This document shows positions 1 to 10,721 of a stretch of DNA of 64,000 bases, in pieces. Below the pieces are notes generated by a model that made no database searches, had not been told where the DNA came from, and saw only the letters and a list, made by a program, of their open reading frames with translations. Origin of the DNA: Mastacembelus armatus (Eukaryota > Chordata > Actinopteri > Synbranchiformes > Mastacembelidae). The translations under genes were made by a program, and so were the position numbers. The stretch covers positions 4,957,450 to 5,021,449 of the forward strand of contig NC_046650.1 in the NCBI RefSeq assembly GCF_900324485.2, written 5' to 3'. Each line of letters opens with the position of its first letter. Within the stretch, counting starts at the first letter, position 1.

Positions 1-63
1 AAATCCAGTATGGGTCTTCAAAATAAGAGCATGAGACAGGAAGTAAAGTTGCCGATCATCACA
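1..63. mobile_element. Right end of an LTR-like element cut by the window edge
   Basis: These bases match 61186-61248, the right end of the LTR-like element at 57930-61248. The element ends in ATCACA and is followed by AGTCA (64-68), the same 5-base target duplication seen at 61249-61253. The equivalent flank of NITR-3 has an uninterrupted AGTCAAGGATG (from 11464) and is the empty site. Only this end lies inside the window, so whether the left copy also holds a nested L2 LINE cannot be seen. Confidence 0.5.
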
Positions 64-330
64 AGTCAGGAATGTTAGAAGGTGTTTCTATGGGTGGGAA
101 TTTAATCATCCCATCATACTCAACAACACTGTAGCATTCATGCTTAGGTTTCTGTTTTTGCCAACATTTATGTTTGTGCCCCATAACTTGTATAATAATA
201 TGTATGATGTGTACTGGCTGGTTTTAGGTGAAACCGTGGCACTAAAACAGCCCTTATTAATCATGACCTTAGTACTACTAGTGAGTCAAAAAAAAGTATC
301 CGTTCATTTATACTTGACCTTACTATTACA

Positions 331-725
331 TTTGACACTATTGATCACAGTATTCTCATTATGAGATTTCTGGGTTGTGTTGGTCTTTCTGCTCTGCTGT
401 TAGCTGGGTCACGTCTTGCTTAAAAGAGAGAAGCTTTTATGTTTCTGTTGGCTCTTTTAAATATTTTGAAATGCAGAACTTTTAAGGGGTCCCACAAGGG
501 TCAATTTTAGGGTCATTGCATTTTAATTGATATGCTTCCGCTTTATTTAATTAAGAATCATGATATATCTTATCATTCATATGCTGATGACATGCAATTA
601 TAAGTCTCTTTGTGCTCGGATGATTTAAGGACCATAAGCAACTTAGTAAAGTGTATCAATTATGAAAAGAGTTGATGAATTTTCTCCTTCTTAATGAAAG
701 TAAGACAGAAATACTAGTTGTAGGA
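331..725 (+). pseudogene. Decayed LINE reverse-transcriptase fragment (L2/CR1-like)
   Basis: Conceptual translation in shifting frames shows FDTIDHSIL near 331, then a GVPQG-like block (GGGGTCCCACAAGGG near 488), a YADD-like block (TATGCTGATGACATGCAA near 580) and an NFLLLNESKTEILVVGP-like block near 680. These are the ordered RT motifs of L2/CR1-group LINEs, as in the better preserved copy at 59091-59873. Many stops and frame changes show that it is old. The same relic recurs at 61516-61910 and, shortened, at 11606-11975, so it predates the block duplications. Confidence 0.6.
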
Positions 726-1567
726 CCTCGAAACAGAATATATTCAAGTTAATTCACTGTCTCTTTAAGTGCAGTAAGCCACTCAGGGAACTTGGTGTCT
801 TTTTTGATGCTAACCTCAGCTTTGAAAACATATCAATGTTTTAATCAGGATAGCTTTTAATCACTTAAAACAAAGGTTAAGTCTGTCATGTCACAGTTTG
901 ATTCTTGTTCAACTTTCCTTTGTCTGGGGAGTTTACATGTTTCCCCATGTCTATGCGGGATTCCTCTTAGTTGTGCTTCCTCCCATAGTCCTAACGTGCA
1001 AGTTACATTGATTGATGACTCTAAATTGCCAGGAGGTTGTGAATGTTTGCCTATATGTCATCCCTGTGTCTCACCCAGTGTCTGTTTGCATTAGGTCCAT
1101 CCCCTTGAAACTCTTGAGAGGATTATGCAGTGTAGATGATAGATGATTGGTGATAATACTCAAATGCAGATCCCACCTACACAAAGCATATGGTGCAGAT
1201 AAAGCTGCTCTAAAATATGTATTTTAAAGTCATCAGTGTAGAAACAGTCTAGAGGATATTTAATATCTTCAGTTGTTGTCTTCAGATGTAGGCACATGCC
1301 AGCTGCAATACTGAAATCAGTATTTGATGTTTCATATCTGATTTTCATTGAAACAATAACAGTGAAAACCATTTAAGCCTCATGTTTTTAGGTCAGCTTT
1401 CCTGTGTTGTTTTACTTTGGCACCTCAGCAGCTGAGTGTCAGCACCTACTCTGTTACACGAGTTTAGAAGGTCAGCCTCATTTTCAGCTACACGTTGGTC
1501 ATGTATGAGTTTCAGCTAGATTGAAAACATTTACATGATGTTTATTTGATTATCAATGACATTATAT

Positions 1568-1973
1568 CAGGTGCGGTTCTAGACCCATTTTAGGCGGGCT
1601 TTAGTCCCCCTCTGTCATTTAAGCCCCCCTAAAATGATCAACTACAAACTACTATCAAAATTCATTGAAAGTATAATTTTTACTTTTTAAAATAAAAATG
1701 AAAATAAGAAATGCTGGACATGTCTATTAAAAAAAAAGAAGATCAGAGTTTTTTTTAAATGATTTATTTATTTATTTTTACTCTCTTTGCTATTCTGTGC
1801 ATGCATGATAGCTCTTCCTTAGAAGTGCAATAGCTTGTACTGTATGTCGGCTGGAGGTGGGAGACGATGAAACATCTTGCAATGCGTAGGTGGTTAAAGA
1901 AGATAGGCAGTGTTATGAGCAACAATGTTGAGGGCTAATCTCCCCTAAGGATGAAATCCTAGAATCCCCCCTG
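1568..1973. mobile_element. Non-autonomous hAT-type miniature element
   Basis: The left end CAGGTGCGGTTCTAG matches the reverse complement of the right end, CAGGGGGGATTCTAG, as imperfect terminal inverted repeats. The element is flanked by a perfect 8-base target duplication CATTATAT (1560-1567 and 1974-1981). An 8-base duplication and CAGG ends are typical of hAT elements. It has no coding capacity. A second copy is at 63574-63979, and a left-truncated remnant lies around 12860-13078. Confidence 0.7.
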
Positions 1974-2323
1974 CATTATATTCACATTCTGTTAATGACA
2001 TGGTTTAAAAGCAGTCTGACAAAATGTTCAAGACAATCTTCATCCTAAAACACAAGTGAGATACAGTTTTACTAAAAATAATCTTATGATTTTAAATACA
2101 TGATTTATTAGAAAGAAACAAAAGTAACATTGAAAATATCCTGCTTCAGACCACATATACGAAAAGAGGACTATGATATAGATAATTAATCATATTGACA
2201 AATCATAGAGATCTTTTCAAACATTTATTCAAGTCATTTCAATTTACTTTGAACCTTAAAAGAGACAGACTACAAAAGTCATGGCTTACTCAGAAACACA
2301 TTAGGGATGGAACATATCTGGTT

Positions 2324-3780
2324 CTACTGTTTTATGCTGTAGTAAACACACTGACTCCATGTTGGATCCATCTGTCTGCTTGAGCTGTTGGTCAGGTCAG
2401 TGCTTGAAGCAGCATAGTAGAGGTTGTTTGTATGTTGGTAACCCTGGTAACAAAATAGATGTCAATATATAATTATCTTATTCTTGACAGAAACTGTAAC
2501 TTTGCATCAAACTGTAGCTGTGCAGATAAATTCAACACATATTTAAAACCGTTACCTTTGCATTTGCTGTGGAGGGAACTGGACATCTTAGTTGAAATTC
2601 TGATTGAGAAAGACAGTTTTTTAATTCAAATGACATTTTCAGTGAACACAAGCTGACTGATATGAAAAGGTTTTACCTGGAGAGTAGGAGCTGTTTCTCT
2701 TATTCATCATGCACATGGAGACAGAGAGTAAAACACCCAGGATGGTGCTGAATGCTGCAGCTGCATGCCAGAAATACACCATGTCGACCACACCTGTTGG
2801 CAACCAGACATCAGAAACAGAGCTTTCAGTAAGTTTAATGATATGAGAGACACAGGGAGAAACAGTCAGTACTTTCACGTGTGACAACTTTAATTTCCAA
2901 TTTATTTACTGTACCTTCAATGTCCAACTTGGTCCCATTTCCAAACAGTACATGTCCACATGAGACAACAGCACAGTAGTAGGACCCAGCATCGGACAGA
3001 TTCAGGCTGTTCATCAGCAGGTTGTAGACACAGGAGTGAGTTTGTGTCTCAGGTTTCCTCTCACACTGATCATTGCTGCCTCCATGGGTGTAAATGAGTC
3101 CTGGATGAGCTTGTCCAGAGTGTTTGAACCAGTAAACCCTGTGTTCTCCATCACAGGTCCCAGTGTGTACTGTACAGCCCAGAGTCACAGAGCCTCCTGG
3201 CTGGATGCTCTCAGATGCTGACTGATGCACCTGAGCTGGGATGTTCAAACCTGAGCCCTGCACGCTGACAACAGTGCCCTCTGCAAATTCAAACATGTAC
3301 GAATAGCTACTTGCACAGTAGTAAGTACCTGAGTCTGAAATGCTCAGATCTGTGATTGCCAAGTGATTTTCCCCATTTCCAGTCTCCAGCATGAACCGTG
3401 GATTGTTGAATTCATTTTGAAAACTGCCAGTTTTGTCATATTTATAGTAGCTAGAGATGATCCTCGGTTTCTGTCCCAGAGTCTGTTTATACCAGTAAAA
3501 CCTTGTTGCAACATCACTTTGATAGAAACACTGCAGAGTCACGTTCCCCCCAGTTTTAACTGATACAAACTTTCTGTCTTGTTTCAGAGATGCGAATTGC
3601 AGGTTTGTCATTTGAGCTGAAATGACGTGACATACAAAACAATGTACACACCATAGAACACAAAGATATATCAGAGGCAATGCATTTTAAAAGATTCAAT
3701 GTGCAGTCCTGAAAATTCAACTCACCCATTGTCCCGAAGAACAAACCTGTCAGACAGAAGACAAACTGTGCAGATGTCAT
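2324..3780 (-). CDS. NITR-1: novel immune-type receptor, chimeric, no consensus ITIM
   Basis: Type I membrane receptor of the NITR family, expected on lymphoid or NK-like cells. Exons: 3726-3780, 2915-3616, 2677-2793, 2556-2599, 2324-2443; 345 residues. All junctions are GT-AG and keep frame. Residues 1-18 are a hydrophobic signal peptide starting MTSAQ. The V domain runs about 20-138 with C48, W60 and C119. The I domain runs about 140-252 with six cysteines (166, 173, 203, 214, 233, 238), W181 and a J-like FGNGT (243-247). The membrane segment is about 257-282. The tail has LYYAAS, where Ser replaces the hydrophobic +3 residue of an ITIM, and ends CVYYSIKQ. Leader and V match NITR-7/8/9; the transmembrane exon, tail and 3' flank match NITR-3. 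The start was chosen because the MTS-type leader is conserved; an open frame continues upstream but runs through the promoter. The family role is known from other fish. Ligand and signalling direction here are unknown. Confidence 0.9.
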
Positions 3781-3849
3781 TGTGTTCAAATGTTCACGCT
3801 GAATGACAAGAACACTGAGCCTCTCTCCACTATTCACAGACAAGACTGT

Positions 3850-3864
3850 GTGTGATTGGCCAGT
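3850..3864 (-). promoter_or_regulatory. CCAAT box upstream of NITR-1
   Basis: On the minus strand the sequence reads GGCCAATCACACA, with CCAAT at 3855-3859, about 75 bases upstream of the ATG. The same GGCCAATCA lies at a like distance in NITR-7, -8 and -9, and a related GGCCAAT in NITR-3, -4 and -5. The conserved placement suggests a proximal promoter element. No TATA box was evident. Confidence 0.4.
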
Positions 3865-3999
3865 GAGAAGTGACTCTGAATGTCCTGTTAAAGAAATATG
3901 TTCACTGCCACCTATAGTTTGAAGTTTAGTTTGTGAGAAGATTGCCAACACTGCGGTACAACTGGCAGGGCTGAAAACACTATACATTTACAGCAATAG

Positions 4000-5138
4000 T
4001 TTTTTTTTTTTTTATTGAAGTTTTTGACATTTTCAGGGTTTAAACATAGTTGACACATCTGAGCTAATACAAAGTGGCCAGGTGGCCATTTGTTTGAATT
4101 CTCTACAAAATACAAATTAACGTACATTATTACAAATACATCATTACAGAAAAAGAGAAAAACATTTTAAAAAATTTAATAATAAAAAATAATAACAGTA
4201 ATAATAACAACAATATTAATACAAATAAAATAAAAATAAATAAATAAATTTTACATTACTGTTGGATTATTATTCAGTCCTTCCATGCCAGGTTCTGTAG
4301 ACCCAGCGTTAATAGCTGTCTCACTCCAGCCCCAATATAGGTAAAGAAGGGGTCATATACTTTATAGAATTTAAAAGGTTTGTCTTTTAATGCTGTTGAA
4401 GAAGCTTCAAATGGAATAAAACCTTTGATTGTGTTAATCCACTGTGCTATTGAAGGGACTTGGTCTGTTATCCAGCACAGAAGTATGCATTTGCGGACAC
4501 AGTGGAGTAAGATTTGAAGAAGTTCCTGGTTCATGCCAAGCAAACAAGTCATTAGTCCTATTTGTAATGAGCAACAGAAAATGTTTTCTAGTTCCTTTAG
4601 GACGCCCATCCAGAATTGTTGTATTTTTGAGCAGCTTCAGAAACAGTGAATGAGGGATCCTTCTAGACTTTTACATTTATTGCAGAGGTTGGGGAGATTT
4701 GGGTTTACTTTATGTCTTTGGGCGGGAGTCACATGCAGATGATGAACAATTTTAAACTGCATTTCCCAGGCAGAGTTATTGGCCAAATAGGAAGGCATCT
4801 CACATATGGTTTCCCAAGCAATTACCTGAATTTCTTCTCCCAAGTCCTTTTCCCATAGCACCCTAGTTTTGTCTGAGCTAGTATTATAGAAGATTTTGGA
4901 TGCAGATCAAGATGAAGTAGATAGGCTCCAGCAGATCCCCGTGACCCTGAGCCAGGAAAAGCGGGTATAGAAGATGGATGGATGGATGGATCAAGATGAA
5001 GTAAGTTTATTTAATTGTTCCTCCATTGGGGATACGCAGAGGCCACTTGAATAGACTGAGATTTTTTGTTATGAAGCTGCGTACCTGCTGGTATGTCAAG
5101 AAAAACTTCTTATTGAGATCATGTTTTGCAATGAATTC
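4000..5138 (-). mobile_element. 5'-truncated L1/Tx1-type LINE 3' fragment
   Basis: The minus strand ends in a poly(A) run (T run at 4000-4013). Open frames at 4274-4609, 4637-4861 and before 5138 resemble the C-terminal part of L1/Tx1-like polymerases: WEKDLGEEI, NNSAWEMQFKIVHHLHVTP, KVNPNLPNLCNKC and, upstream, a YQQVRSFI block. Frames are broken, so it is a fossil. It replaces about 190 bases present in the NITR-9 flank (49699-49885), so insertion came with a deletion. A small retroposon (4920-4988) is nested inside. Confidence 0.65.
4920..4988 (+). mobile_element. 69-base retroposon with (GATG)n tail and 15-base target duplication
   Basis: A GGCTCCAGCAGATCCCCGTG body ends in tandem GATG units. 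It is flanked by the perfect duplication GATCAAGATGAAGTA (4905-4919 and 4989-5003). Body and tail are the reverse complement of the 3' portion of the insert at 5291-5430, so this is an extremely 5'-truncated copy of the same family. The long target duplication shows target-primed insertion into the older L1-type fragment. Confidence 0.75.
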
Positions 5139-5239
5139 TTTTTCATGCTGCTTTAGGAGTGAAGGTCTGCACTGAGGCTGAACAGCTGAATGCCAGTTGT
5201 GGTGGGTGTGGTTCTGCCTGTACAACTTCCTGTTCTTGT

Positions 5240-6262
5240 TAGGGCCCGAGCACTCTGGCCTGTCCCGGAGGTGTGAAGCCCTATTGTTTCCATCCATCCA
5301 TCCATCCATTTTCTATACCCGCTTTTCCTGGCTCAGGGTCACGGGGATCTGCTGGAGCCTATCCCAGCTCTCTCTCGGGTGGAAGGCAGGGGTACACCCT
5401 GGACAGGTCACCAGTCCATCACAGGGCCACAGCCCTATTGTTTCTTTAAGGATAATAATAATAATAAGATTAATTATGATAATAATAATAATAAGTATTA
5501 TTATTTGTCTCCTGCTACTGTACTGGGCCATTTTTTAACTGGTTCTCATAGGCGAAAACTCATGAAATTGACTGCAGACATCTGTTACCATTATTAGCAG
5601 TCAAAGACAAGGTCTAAGCCATGGGTGTGGCCCAGGGACTCCATAGCGCCCCCGTATGTCAATGAGTCTTGTGTTTGGCATGTAGTTTCAGCTACACATA
5701 CCGAACCTGGTAGGTGTATGGAACTCCCCAGTACAGACATGTATGGCGCCCAACAGGAAGTGAGGTATTTGGGATTTTGTGTGTTTTGACACACAATGAA
5801 ATTTAACATACTTCTACAACATACATCAGAGATGTTTCAAATTTGGTATGCATGATGTCAAGATGTTACAGAGGTCAAAATGTGAGGTTTTTTTTTGATA
5901 TGTTGTAATATGACAAAATGGTGCCATGATGAATTAACATATCTGTCAAATAAAGAGGAAATGTATCATACATTCATCATGTATTGCTTGATAAGCATCA
6001 CAGTTCACTGGTTTTTGATAAAAATGACTATGATGATATGCACATAAGCAACATGGAAGACTGATCTTGCGCCACTGTCTGGCAAGCTAGCAATTAGTGC
6101 TTCCTGTTTCTTAAGGTTGTGAAATTTGGCACACTCTCATTAGGTCTGTACATTTGATGGACATCCCATGTTGAGAGTGCAATATTGGACGGTATCATGT
6201 CAGGGCTTGTGGCAGTGGAGGTGCCAGGGCCGATCATTGCCGCTTGTGGCTATATTTAGCGC
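5240..6262. repeat. Unclassified teleost interspersed repeat (GGGCCCGAGCAC type)
   Basis: This stretch interrupts the flank relative to the NITR-9 flank (match stops near 5239 and resumes near 6262). It begins AGGGCCCGAGCAC and ends near AGGGCCGATCATTG followed by GCTTGTGGCTATA. It contains an ATA/ATT-rich patch (5453-5505) and the phrase GGCGCCCAACAGGAAG. I recognise the end sequences as a dispersed fish repeat but cannot assign a superfamily. No protein is evident. A retroposon is nested at 5291-5430. Confidence 0.35.
5291..5430 (-). mobile_element. 140-base retroposon with (ATCC)n end
   Basis: The insert starts with CATCCATCCATCC and continues TTTTCTATACCCGC, then TACACCCTGGACAGGTCACC, a very common teleost retroposon 3' segment read from its tail. 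It is flanked by the perfect 14-base duplication AGCCCTATTGTTTC (5277-5290 and 5431-5444). It lies inside the repeat at 5240-6262 and so is younger than it. Confidence 0.75.
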
Positions 6263-7463
6263 TTCTATTGTTTTTTCTTCTCTAATACCTAAAAGAAGAG
6301 TACATTTTATCAGAACATAGTGTTCCTCTGCAATAGCTATAGTGTAAGATCATTTGAAAAACTGATTACTACCCCAACCTAAACAGTGAGTGAGTGAGTG
6401 ATTGGTGCGTGACAGCCAACGACCACGCTCAACACTTCAGGTTGGGTGTGACCTGCCCCACCAAGGCCCCACCTGAGCCTCATAGTGTGGGGACTGCATG
6501 TGGTCCAGTTTATACACATATGATGGGACCCACACTGGACTGCTGTAACACGGCCCTTTTTTTCCCCACAGTGGGCCCAAATGGACCCCGAAAGGGCGTG
6601 TTTACTGGGTAGGAGTTCAGGTTGCTGTAAATCCTCTTTCTAGGCTTTTTTCAAAAAGAATCTAGCACTTTCTGCAGCTTCTTCTTCTTCTTTGCATGTT
6701 TTAACCCTGCAGTCCAAATCAGCAAAACATCAAGTTAGTATATTAATGAATTCAATGTTAGACCTTTACAGAAACTACAATGCCCAGGTAAAATAGCAGT
6801 TTTTGTTTGGCATGTAAAAATGAGCATGTGCTCCACTTTTGACTTTTACTCAAAACACTGGGGCCTACTACACATCTGGTGTCATCACAGACCCATAGGT
6901 GGCCTTACATGTTCCTTCAATAGCCACTAAAAACAAATAAAACAATAAGTCACTTAGAAAAACAGTCAATTTTCACCAGTGTAGCAGCAATTCTCCCTCT
7001 AACAGGCATCACAGTGTAGCATTAGATGTGTGTTGTGGAGTGTGTTTCGCTAACTATAGAGAAACTACAGTATTATGACTAAGCAAAGAAATATATTAAA
7101 AAATGTATCATGATTAAAGTTAGGGACTTATTTACAATAGCAGACAGACTGTCAGGAGCACTGGGATATTTAACGTTTTCCTGTGGGTCGTTTGGCCTGG
7201 CATGGACACACAACTTCACCAGTGAAAATGTAGCAGCAGGATAAGTTGACATATCTCAGAATCCTTACATCAAATGAGACTCTCTCCACAGTGCCAAAAA
7301 AAGGCATCATTGCATCTCCCTGTGCCAAACGTGACAACAATAGTGCATGGCATCTTTCAACTGTGGGCTATAGGCCTTATACAAAGGTCAGGCTTTCTTC
7401 TGGAGAACAGGCTCGACAAAGACTAATAAAACATGAAAGGAATGCTAACAGAAAATTGCTGAC
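6263..7463. other. Intergenic block shared with the NITR-7, -8 and -9 upstream flanks
   Basis: From about 6700 this matches 34440-35013, 43610-44138 and 50108-50668. A stretch of about 70-90 codons stays open in all four copies (7246 onward here) but resembles nothing I know, and near-identity of the DNA explains its survival. Bases 6375-6620, rich in GTGAGTGAGT and CCCACA, are absent from the other copies and unidentified. Confidence 0.4.
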
Positions 7464-7474
7464 TGAGTTACCAT

Positions 7475-7891
<417 letters not shown>

Positions 7892-7902
7892 TGAGTTACC
7901 AT

Positions 7903-8253
7903 TAATTCTTAAGCTAAACTATTAATTGAACCACTCAGTCTGCTCTCAATAGCCTAACTTCAATATTCAGAGATTTTACTCTGACATTTTAGACTTGATG
8001 TGTCTGCTTTAGAGATAAACTCAAGAGTTGTAGGTCTGACTATATTCTGTACATTCTGTTATGAATAGGCTGCCAATACACTAATCACTTTTTAAATTGT
8101 CATTTTCTACTAGGCTACTTGAAAGATATTTGCTCATCCAACCTCACTAACCCATTTCCTTCACTTCATACTGCACCTCACGACTTGTTGACTCATATTG
8201 TTCTAAACAAGTCAACGGGTGTTCTGTTGATTTGTGCTACCTATCAAGACGTG
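7903..8253. other. Intergenic flank matching 51291-51641
   Basis: AT-rich non-coding sequence between the Rex3-type insert and the solo LTR. It is nearly identical to 51291-51641 in the NITR-10 block. No feature recognised. Confidence 0.6.
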
Positions 8254-8642
8254 TGTAGTGGAAATTTCTTTAAGTTTGAGAGTTGCTAATTCTCAGAAAC
8301 AACCACAAGTGTGATGAATCATCTCAGGTTTAATCACGGGTGCCCGGAGAGAAGTCTGCAGAATTCTCTGACTTTGTGTTACAGAATCAGGTTTATATAT
8401 CTTTGTAAAAAGGGGTGAACTAATCTTGAACAGACCCAACATGTTTGTTCAGGTGTCCTCTAGTGTCCTCTATCTTCAGGCCTCTACCAGCACTAAACAA
8501 ATTGTTGGCAGTTATTTACAAGCCTCTAAAACCCTAAAACACCACACCAATAAAACACTCAACCTCATACTATGCATGTTTTAGCTCAATATTTAAGTGA
8601 CCCATTGTGACCACCTGTTCCATGGTGTATAAATCTCCCACA
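8254..8642 (-). mobile_element. Solo LTR of a retrovirus-like element
   Basis: This starts TGTAGTGGAAATTTC and ends AAATCTCCCACA. It matches both LTRs of the two-LTR element at 51642-54593, which occupies the same site in the duplicated NITR-10 block. The short flanking duplication is CGTG/TGTG with one mismatch. It is a fossil solo LTR left by LTR-LTR recombination. Orientation is inferred from the paired element. Confidence 0.7.
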
Positions 8643-9290
8643 TGTGCTATTTATCAGTTCTGTGCATGCCCAGATCCCCAGTGTCCTGTAGTATGTCAAG
8701 TAAATGGTGTCACTGTAGATTTGTGGATGTTTTATTGATCATTACAGTATGTTTGAGTCCACATAGACACATCTACTTTTACTATTCATACATGGTAGTT
8801 TGATGACATTTGTGATATATACACACGTCATCAACATCAGAGCATTACATAATAACATTGCATTGCTGTAGATGCATATTATCATTATTATACAGTAAAG
8901 AGTGAAGAACAATGAAGACTGAATCATTTATATTGTGAAGTATACTGGAACAGTTACCTGTGAAGCAGCATTGATAAATTTGGACATTTAGCTTTTATGT
9001 TTTGCTTCATTATTTATTCATCTCTGCTAAAGACAATGCAAAGATCAGTACTATTGAAAGAATAATAAGAAAACCTGCAACCACATCCTGGCTCAAACTA
9101 CCCAAGACAAGACAATGGGGGATCAGACTGGCTAAAGTAAAGCTTTTAGGGAGCCCGTCTCTTGTTTCTGATGAAAACATAATATAAAAGTGTATTTAAA
9201 TTTACACCTAAACTTAGTTTACACCTCAAAGGAGAAAAAAGGGCACATTTTCCTGCCATAGTACAAATGAATGACCAACTTCCAAATCTA
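8643..9290. other. 3' flank of NITR-2
   Basis: Matches 54594-55244 downstream of NITR-10 closely. It is AT-rich, with no protein or RNA gene recognised. The stop codon of NITR-2 lies at 9291-9293. Confidence 0.6.
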
Positions 9291-10721
9291 TTACTTTACA
9301 CTGGAATACACACATTCATTCTGAGTTTGATTCCTCTCTCTTCGTGATCCTTTGGGCTTGGTTGCCATTAAAGCAGCATAGTGGAGGTTGTCATCATCTT
9401 GGTAACACTGGGAACAAAATTTAAAACAACATTGTAATGGTGCACCTGCTGGAAACTAACAATGGTGCTATAAACATGTTCTAGTCCTAATACAGTTACT
9501 TAAAATCAACTGACCTGTGATTTTGCTGAAAATCTTGCCTGAGGCTCTGGTCACAAAACAGAAGAAAATGTGTTTAATTTAAAGCCATATTTTCTAAGTA
9601 AGAACTGTACGATACATCACTTCTTACCTGTAGACTGGCAACTGATTCTTTTGTTCAGCTTATACAATGAAACAGCTGATAAAACACTGAAGATGGTGGT
9701 GAATACCAAAGATCCACTCAGTAAATACACCAAGAAAAGAGAATCCACTCCACCTGCAAATTCAGAGGTCAGCAGTTTTCAGCCAGTCTTGTGATTCATC
9801 TGTCATCAGGACAGCCTCTTCGAGATAAGTTACTTACCCTCAAAGTCCAGTCTGGTCCCATTTCCAAACAGTACATGTCCACATGAGGCAACAGCACAGT
9901 AGTAGGTCCCAGCATCAGACAGATTCAGGCTGTTCATCGGCAGGTTGTAGACACAGGAGTGAGTTTGTGTCTCAGGTTTCCTCTCACACTGATCATTGCT
10001 GTCTCCATGGATGTAAATGAGTCCTGGATGAGCTTGTCCAGAGTGTTTGAACCAGTAAACCCTGTGTTCTCCATCACAGGTCCCAGTGTGTACTGTACAG
10101 TCCAGAGTCACAGAGCCTCCTGGCTGGATGCTCTCAGATGCTGACTGATGCACCTGAGCTGGGATGTTCAAACCTGAGCCCTGTACACTGACAACAGTGC
10201 CCTCCGCAAATTCAAATATAATTGTATAACTACTGGCACAGTAGTAAGTAGCTGAGTCTGAAATATCCACATCTGAAATTTTCAAGTGATTTTTTCCATT
10301 GTCAGCATCAAGTTTGAAGCGTGGATTGTTCCTGAATTCACCATAAAAAGTCCCATTTTTCTCATATTTGTATAATGTAGATATGAGCCTTGGTTTTTGT
10401 CCCAGTGTCTGTTTATACCAATAAGACATTGCAGCATCTCCTTCATGGAAACATCGCAAAATTACTTCTTCACCAACATTAGCCCACACAAAACTGCTCT
10501 CTTGGCGAACAGATGAGGACGATTTCAGTTCGGTCTTCTGAGCTTAAGTACAATAAGAGACGCAGCAATCATACAGTGGTTTTCATATCGTAGAAAGTGC
10601 TTTATCTGATAAAGGTATAAAAGTGAGTTCAAGCAAATTCACATGAAATGACAAAAAATACCTTACCTATATTCCCCAACAGGAGGCATGTGAGATAGAA
10701 AACAAACATAGGAGATGTCAT
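9291..10721 (-). CDS. NITR-2: novel immune-type receptor with ITIM
   Basis: Exons: 10667-10721, 9838-10542, 9628-9753, 9515-9546, 9291-9407; 344 residues, all junctions in frame. The signal peptide begins MTSPMFVFYL. The V domain has an ILRCF first cysteine, SYWYKQTLGQKPR around the core tryptophan, and DSATYYC. Its J-like strand reads FAEGT, not FGxGT. The I domain has the six family cysteines and FGNGT. The hydrophobic segment centres on VFTTIFSVLSAVSL, with no basic residue inside. The tail carries LHYAAL, a strict ITIM, and CVYSSVK near the C-terminus. The short cytoplasmic exon is 32 bases, against 44 in the other families. It is a close paralogue of NITR-10 throughout, including the flanks. 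ITIM tyrosines in NITRs are expected to recruit SH2 phosphatases; that is family knowledge and was not seen here. Unlike seven of the other genes it lacks an obvious upstream CCAAT. Confidence 0.9.

Larger units (their letters stand above)
69..2323. other. 3' flank of NITR-1, duplicated at 61254-64000 and 11469-13455
   Basis: There is no host gene here. The stretch holds a LINE reverse-transcriptase relic (331-725) and a hAT-type miniature element (1568-1973). By eye it differs from 61254-64000 by only about five substitutions, apart from a 776-base insertion and a small gap near 1530. It is clearly but less closely similar to the NITR-3 flank. On the minus strand AATAAA (plus-strand TTTATT at 2224-2229) lies about 100 bases past the NITR-1 stop and could be its polyadenylation signal. 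Confidence 0.6.
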
